A DNA stretch of 7,581 bases. It comes from an uncultured Methanosarcinales archaeon. Lineage in GTDB: Archaea; Halobacteriota; Methanosarcinia; Methanotrichales; Methanotrichaceae. The position numbers and the translations under genes are program-made. Positions 5,200-7,581 of the stretch are shown here, one piece after another. The DNA is taken from NCBI GenBank assembly GCA_937864385.1, contig CALMJN010000413.1, positions 1 through 7,581 of the forward strand, given 5' to 3'. Positions within the stretch are counted from its first letter, which is position 1, and each line of letters begins with the position of its first letter. The notes under the pieces are model-generated. The model searched no databases. It had not been told where the DNA came from and worked only from the letters and a program-made list of their open reading frames with translations.

Positions 5200-6655
5200 C
5201 TGAAGGCGCAGGGGCAAGTCTTTCCCTTTCTAATCCCTCCAGTCCTGCCAGGATGGGAGCAAAATTCGTCTCAGCATTCTTTTTCTTCATCGCTGCCAGC
5301 CTGGCTACATCCTCCCGGCGGACCTCTTGGCTTTCAAATGCCAGCCCCACCAGCAGCCGCTCCCCCCGAAGGGACCTGACGACCACAGTGGAGAAGCCCT
5401 CCGGGCTGCCGATAGAGCCGATGGAGATATCCGCCAGCCGGCTCACCAGATCACCGCAATAGTCGCAGCCCTCCCGGACCAGCTCATGCAGTTCGCTGAC
5501 CCGGCAGGAGTGCTCCCGCCCTTCCGCCTGGATTAAAAACTTACCTCTGGCAATCTGGACCTTTGATGCTTTAGCCAGATCCAGGCCGAAAAGCTGGTCT
5601 ATGTGGCTTTTCAGCCGGACATAGTCAAAGCTCTCAAAGCAGAACAGGCCGATTAGATAGATCTCCGCATCCGGAAACCGGCGGGAAAAATAGCCTGCCC
5701 TCTGCAGGCACCTCACCACCCGGATCTGGCAGGGCGTGCCCACCACCGCCACCTTTTTCCTCCCCTTCTGCAGGGCCTCCATAAGTGGAGGGGCAACTGA
5801 GATGCGCACATACTTGGTCCCTCTGGCCTCTAATATGGAATCGGCATCCTCAGCCAGAAAAGCTGCTGCGCCATATCTCTTATCCGCCTTCACCACCACC
5901 GCCGCATCCAGCAGTCCCGCTTCCATCCCCTGGAGGAGAATTGCCGTAACCATCCCCCCATCCTGGCCCTCGATTGCGCTCCTGCCAGCAAACATCCGCC
6001 TGCAAATGCCTAGATCGCCATCAATCGTGCCATCGAGGAACTGGGCTTCCAGTTCAACGATATCGGAGGCAAGGAGGGGATAGATATTCTCTCTCCTCCT
6101 GGCCGAGCTGGTGGGACAGACCAGGGCACAGGCCCCGCAGGCGATGCAGTCCTCGGACAGCTCGCCATAAGGGGTATCCACGTCTCTCAAGACGCCGCGA
6201 TTTTGGGCATTGATGGCTGAGACGCCCACCAGATCGCTGCATACCCTATGGCACAGCCCGCAGAGAATGCAGCTCTCATCCTCCAGAAGAAATCGGGGCC
6301 TGGTCACCCCATACTCGATGGCCATATCCTGAATGCGCCTCTCTCCGGGGCAGCGGGCCGCCAGTAGCTCCAGGATCATCCTCCTGATGGCCAACACCCC
6401 CTCTGAGCCGGTTTCCACGACAAGGCCCTCCTCGAGAGGATAATTGCAGGCGGTGACAAACCTCTTTCTGCCCTTCTTCTCCACCTCTACTGTGCACAGC
6501 CGACAGGAGCCATAGGGCTCAAGGGCGGGGTGATGGCAGAGCGTAGGGATGGCAATGCCGGATTGCTTTGCCGCATCCAGTATGGTGGGAACGCTCCCTT
6601 CCTGTGCTGCTATCTCCAGCTTTCGGCCGTTGATCCTGATCCTGAAGACGGTCAT
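5177..6655 (-). CDS. NuoG/HoxU-like iron-sulfur domain fused to FrhB-type F420 oxidoreductase domain
   Basis: A 492-residue fusion. Residues 1-80 are a plant-type [2Fe-2S] ferredoxin domain with C40, C51, C54 and C70, as in NuoG, HoxU and [FeFe]-hydrogenases. At 95-112 the His/Cys cluster motif of NuoG is reduced to ELLAARCPGERRIQDMA with one Cys. Residues 125-185 carry two [4Fe-4S] motifs (C129/132/135/139 and C170/173/176/180). Residues about 215-430 form an FrhB/FdhB domain, the flavin- and F420-binding subunit of F420-dependent enzymes: DGGMVTAIL, GTPCQIRVVR with C309, GLFCFESF with C339, and CDYCGDLVSRLADISIGSIGS with C397 and C400. The ATG overlaps the stop of the NuoF-like gene (ATGA), so the two are surely cotranslated. 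The inferred role is passing electrons between NAD(P)H on the partner and F420. No transmembrane segment is seen. Confidence 0.88.
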   Translation of the reverse strand: MTVFRIRINGRKLEIAAQEGSVPTILDAAKQSGIAIPTLCHHPALEPYGSCRLCTVEVEKKGRKRFVTACNYPLEEGLVVETGSEGVLAIRRMILELLAARCPGERRIQDMAIEYGVTRPRFLLEDESCILCGLCHRVCSDLVGVSAINAQNRGVLRDVDTPYGELSEDCIACGACALVCPTSSARRRENIYPLLASDIVELEAQFLDGTIDGDLGICRRMFAGRSAIEGQDGGMVTAILLQGMEAGLLDAAVVVKADKRYGAAAFLAEDADSILEARGTKYVRISVAPPLMEALQKGRKKVAVVGTPCQIRVVRCLQRAGYFSRRFPDAEIYLIGLFCFESFDYVRLKSHIDQLFGLDLAKASKVQIARGKFLIQAEGREHSCRVSELHELVREGCDYCGDLVSRLADISIGSIGSPEGFSTVVVRSLRGERLLVGLAFESQEVRREDVARLAAMKKKNAETNFAPILAGLEGLERERLAPAPSAICRQEH

Positions 6656-7581
6656 CTCCCCCCATCCCCCCGTGAGGTCTTATTGACCGCCCTGGCCTTG
6701 GGGGGACAGACATCAAAGCAAATGCCGCACCTGCTACAGAGGGATTGATCGATGACGCAAACCTCTCCCTCCTCCGATATGGCTTTGCTGGGACAGTTCT
6801 TCAGGCACTGGCCGCATCCGATGCATCTCTCCGGCTGGATGCTATAGGATACGAGGGCCTTGCAGGATAGAGATGGACAGCGCTTCTGGCGGATGTGGGC
6901 CGAATACTCCTCAGGGAAATAGGCCATGGTGCTCAATACCGGATTTACTGCTGTCCGGCCCAGGGCGCATAATGAGGCATCTTTCATCAGCGCAGCCGTC
7001 TCTCGCAGGATCTCTAGATCTCCCTCCTCGCCTTTGCCGGAGACGATGCGATCCAGGATCTCCCGCATTCTTTTAAGACCCTCCCGGCAGGGCAGGCACT
7101 TGCCGCAGGACTCGTCCTTGGTGAACTGGAGGAAGAACTTGGCCATGTCCACCATGCAGCTGTCCTCATCCATGACGATGAGGCCTCCGGACCCCATGAT
7201 GGCACCGAGGCTGGTCACCGATTCGTAGTCCACCGGAGTATTGATGTGTTCAATAGGTATGACTCCGCCGGACGGGCCGCCGATCTGCACTGACTTGAAG
7301 GACTTCCCCTTCGGCGGGCCGCCGCCGATGTCAAACACAACGTGGCCCAGCGGGGTGCCGACGGGCACCTCGGCAATGCCGGAGTTAGTGATCTTGCCCA
7401 CCAGACAGAATGTCTTGGTGCCGGAATTCGCTCCGACTCCTATGCCCTTATACCAGTCGGCGCCCTTCAGTATTATCTGGGGGACAATAGACCAGGTCTC
7501 GACGTTGTTGAGCGTGGTCGGTTTGTCGAACAATCCCTTGTTGGCCGGGAACGGGGGTCTCTGACGCGGGTTACCCCGCTT
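6652..7581 (-). CDS. nuoF: NuoF/HydB-type NAD(H)-binding flavoprotein subunit with C-terminal ferredoxin domain (5' partial)
   Basis: The frame is open to the window edge and the first visible residues, KRGNPRQRPPFPANKGLFDKPTTLNNVET, are an internal NuoF segment, so the N-terminal FMN/NAD-binding half lies outside. Numbering from 7533, the SLBB region follows (FCLVGKITNSGIAEVPVGTPL), then GGPSGGVIP, GAIMGSGG (110-117) and the N3-type [4Fe-4S] site SCGKCLPCREG with C143, C146, C149 and C189. Beyond normal NuoF there is CPSLSC (219-224) and a ferredoxin domain with two [4Fe-4S] motifs (C237/240/243/247 and C266/269/272/276). This layout is that of HydB/HndC subunits of soluble, often electron-bifurcating, hydrogenases and relatives. 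Its overlap with the FrhB fusion gene suggests both form one NAD(P)H-dependent complex; a NuoE-like gene would be expected just beyond the right edge. Confidence 0.9.
   Translation of the reverse strand, partial: KRGNPRQRPPFPANKGLFDKPTTLNNVETWSIVPQIILKGADWYKGIGVGANSGTKTFCLVGKITNSGIAEVPVGTPLGHVVFDIGGGPPKGKSFKSVQIGGPSGGVIPIEHINTPVDYESVTSLGAIMGSGGLIVMDEDSCMVDMAKFFLQFTKDESCGKCLPCREGLKRMREILDRIVSGKGEEGDLEILRETAALMKDASLCALGRTAVNPVLSTMAYFPEEYSAHIRQKRCPSLSCKALVSYSIQPERCIGCGQCLKNCPSKAISEEGEVCVIDQSLCSRCGICFDVCPPKARAVNKTSRGDGGR

Noticed and set aside
1..7581. Search by eye for tRNA genes, CRISPR arrays, insertion sequences and attachment sites
   Set aside because: No cloverleaf-like segment, regularly spaced direct repeats, transposase frame or terminal inverted repeats were seen; nearly all bases are accounted for by genes.

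Overview
The window looks like chromosomal DNA of a methanogenic euryarchaeon, most likely a member of Methanosarcinales and possibly Methanothrix (Methanosaeta). The evidence is an archaeal-type Spt5 and an L11-L1-L10-L12 ribosomal cluster, P0/P1-type acidic stalk tails ending in GLGALFG, archaeal TATA boxes, GGTGA-type ribosome binding sites, T-rich terminators and an FrhB (coenzyme F420) domain. The genus is an inference from gene content and moderate GC; no marker in the window settles it.

Left part (1-1430). The 3' portion of a UbiA-family membrane prenyltransferase gene runs into the window on the + strand. It converges on a small gene on the - strand for a double helix-turn-helix protein that resembles the haloarchaeal 'conditioned medium-induced protein 4' family. 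A perfect 7-bp inverted repeat lies at their junction. The second gene is divergent from the ribosomal cluster, and the 96-bp gap between them holds a palindromic TATA element that could serve both directions.

Middle part (1527-4564). spt5, rpl11, rpl1, rpl10 and rpl12 lie in tight array on the + strand and end at a T-rich terminator. secE, often found next to spt5 in Euryarchaeota, is not present. The 83-bp L11-L1 gap is the only sizeable spacer inside the cluster. It contains a TATA-like box over the L11 stop, a six-T tract in a small hairpin, and a two-helix hairpin that partly covers the L1 ribosome binding site. Its shape is like a ribosomal protein L1 binding site, so L1-L10-L12 is probably a separately started and autoregulated unit.

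Right part (4616-7581). A monocistronic adenylylsulfate-kinase-like gene, probably transcribed without a leader, meets a redox operon on the - strand, and the two coding regions overlap by 23 bp. The redox operon enters from beyond the right edge. It encodes a NuoF/HydB-type NAD(H)-binding flavoprotein (partial) with a C-terminal two-cluster ferredoxin domain, followed through an ATGA overlap by an unusual fusion of a NuoG/HoxU-like iron-sulfur N-terminus to an FrhB F420-binding domain. Together they suggest a soluble NAD(P)H-F420 oxidoreductase, possibly electron-bifurcating with ferredoxin. This is the most interesting system in the window.
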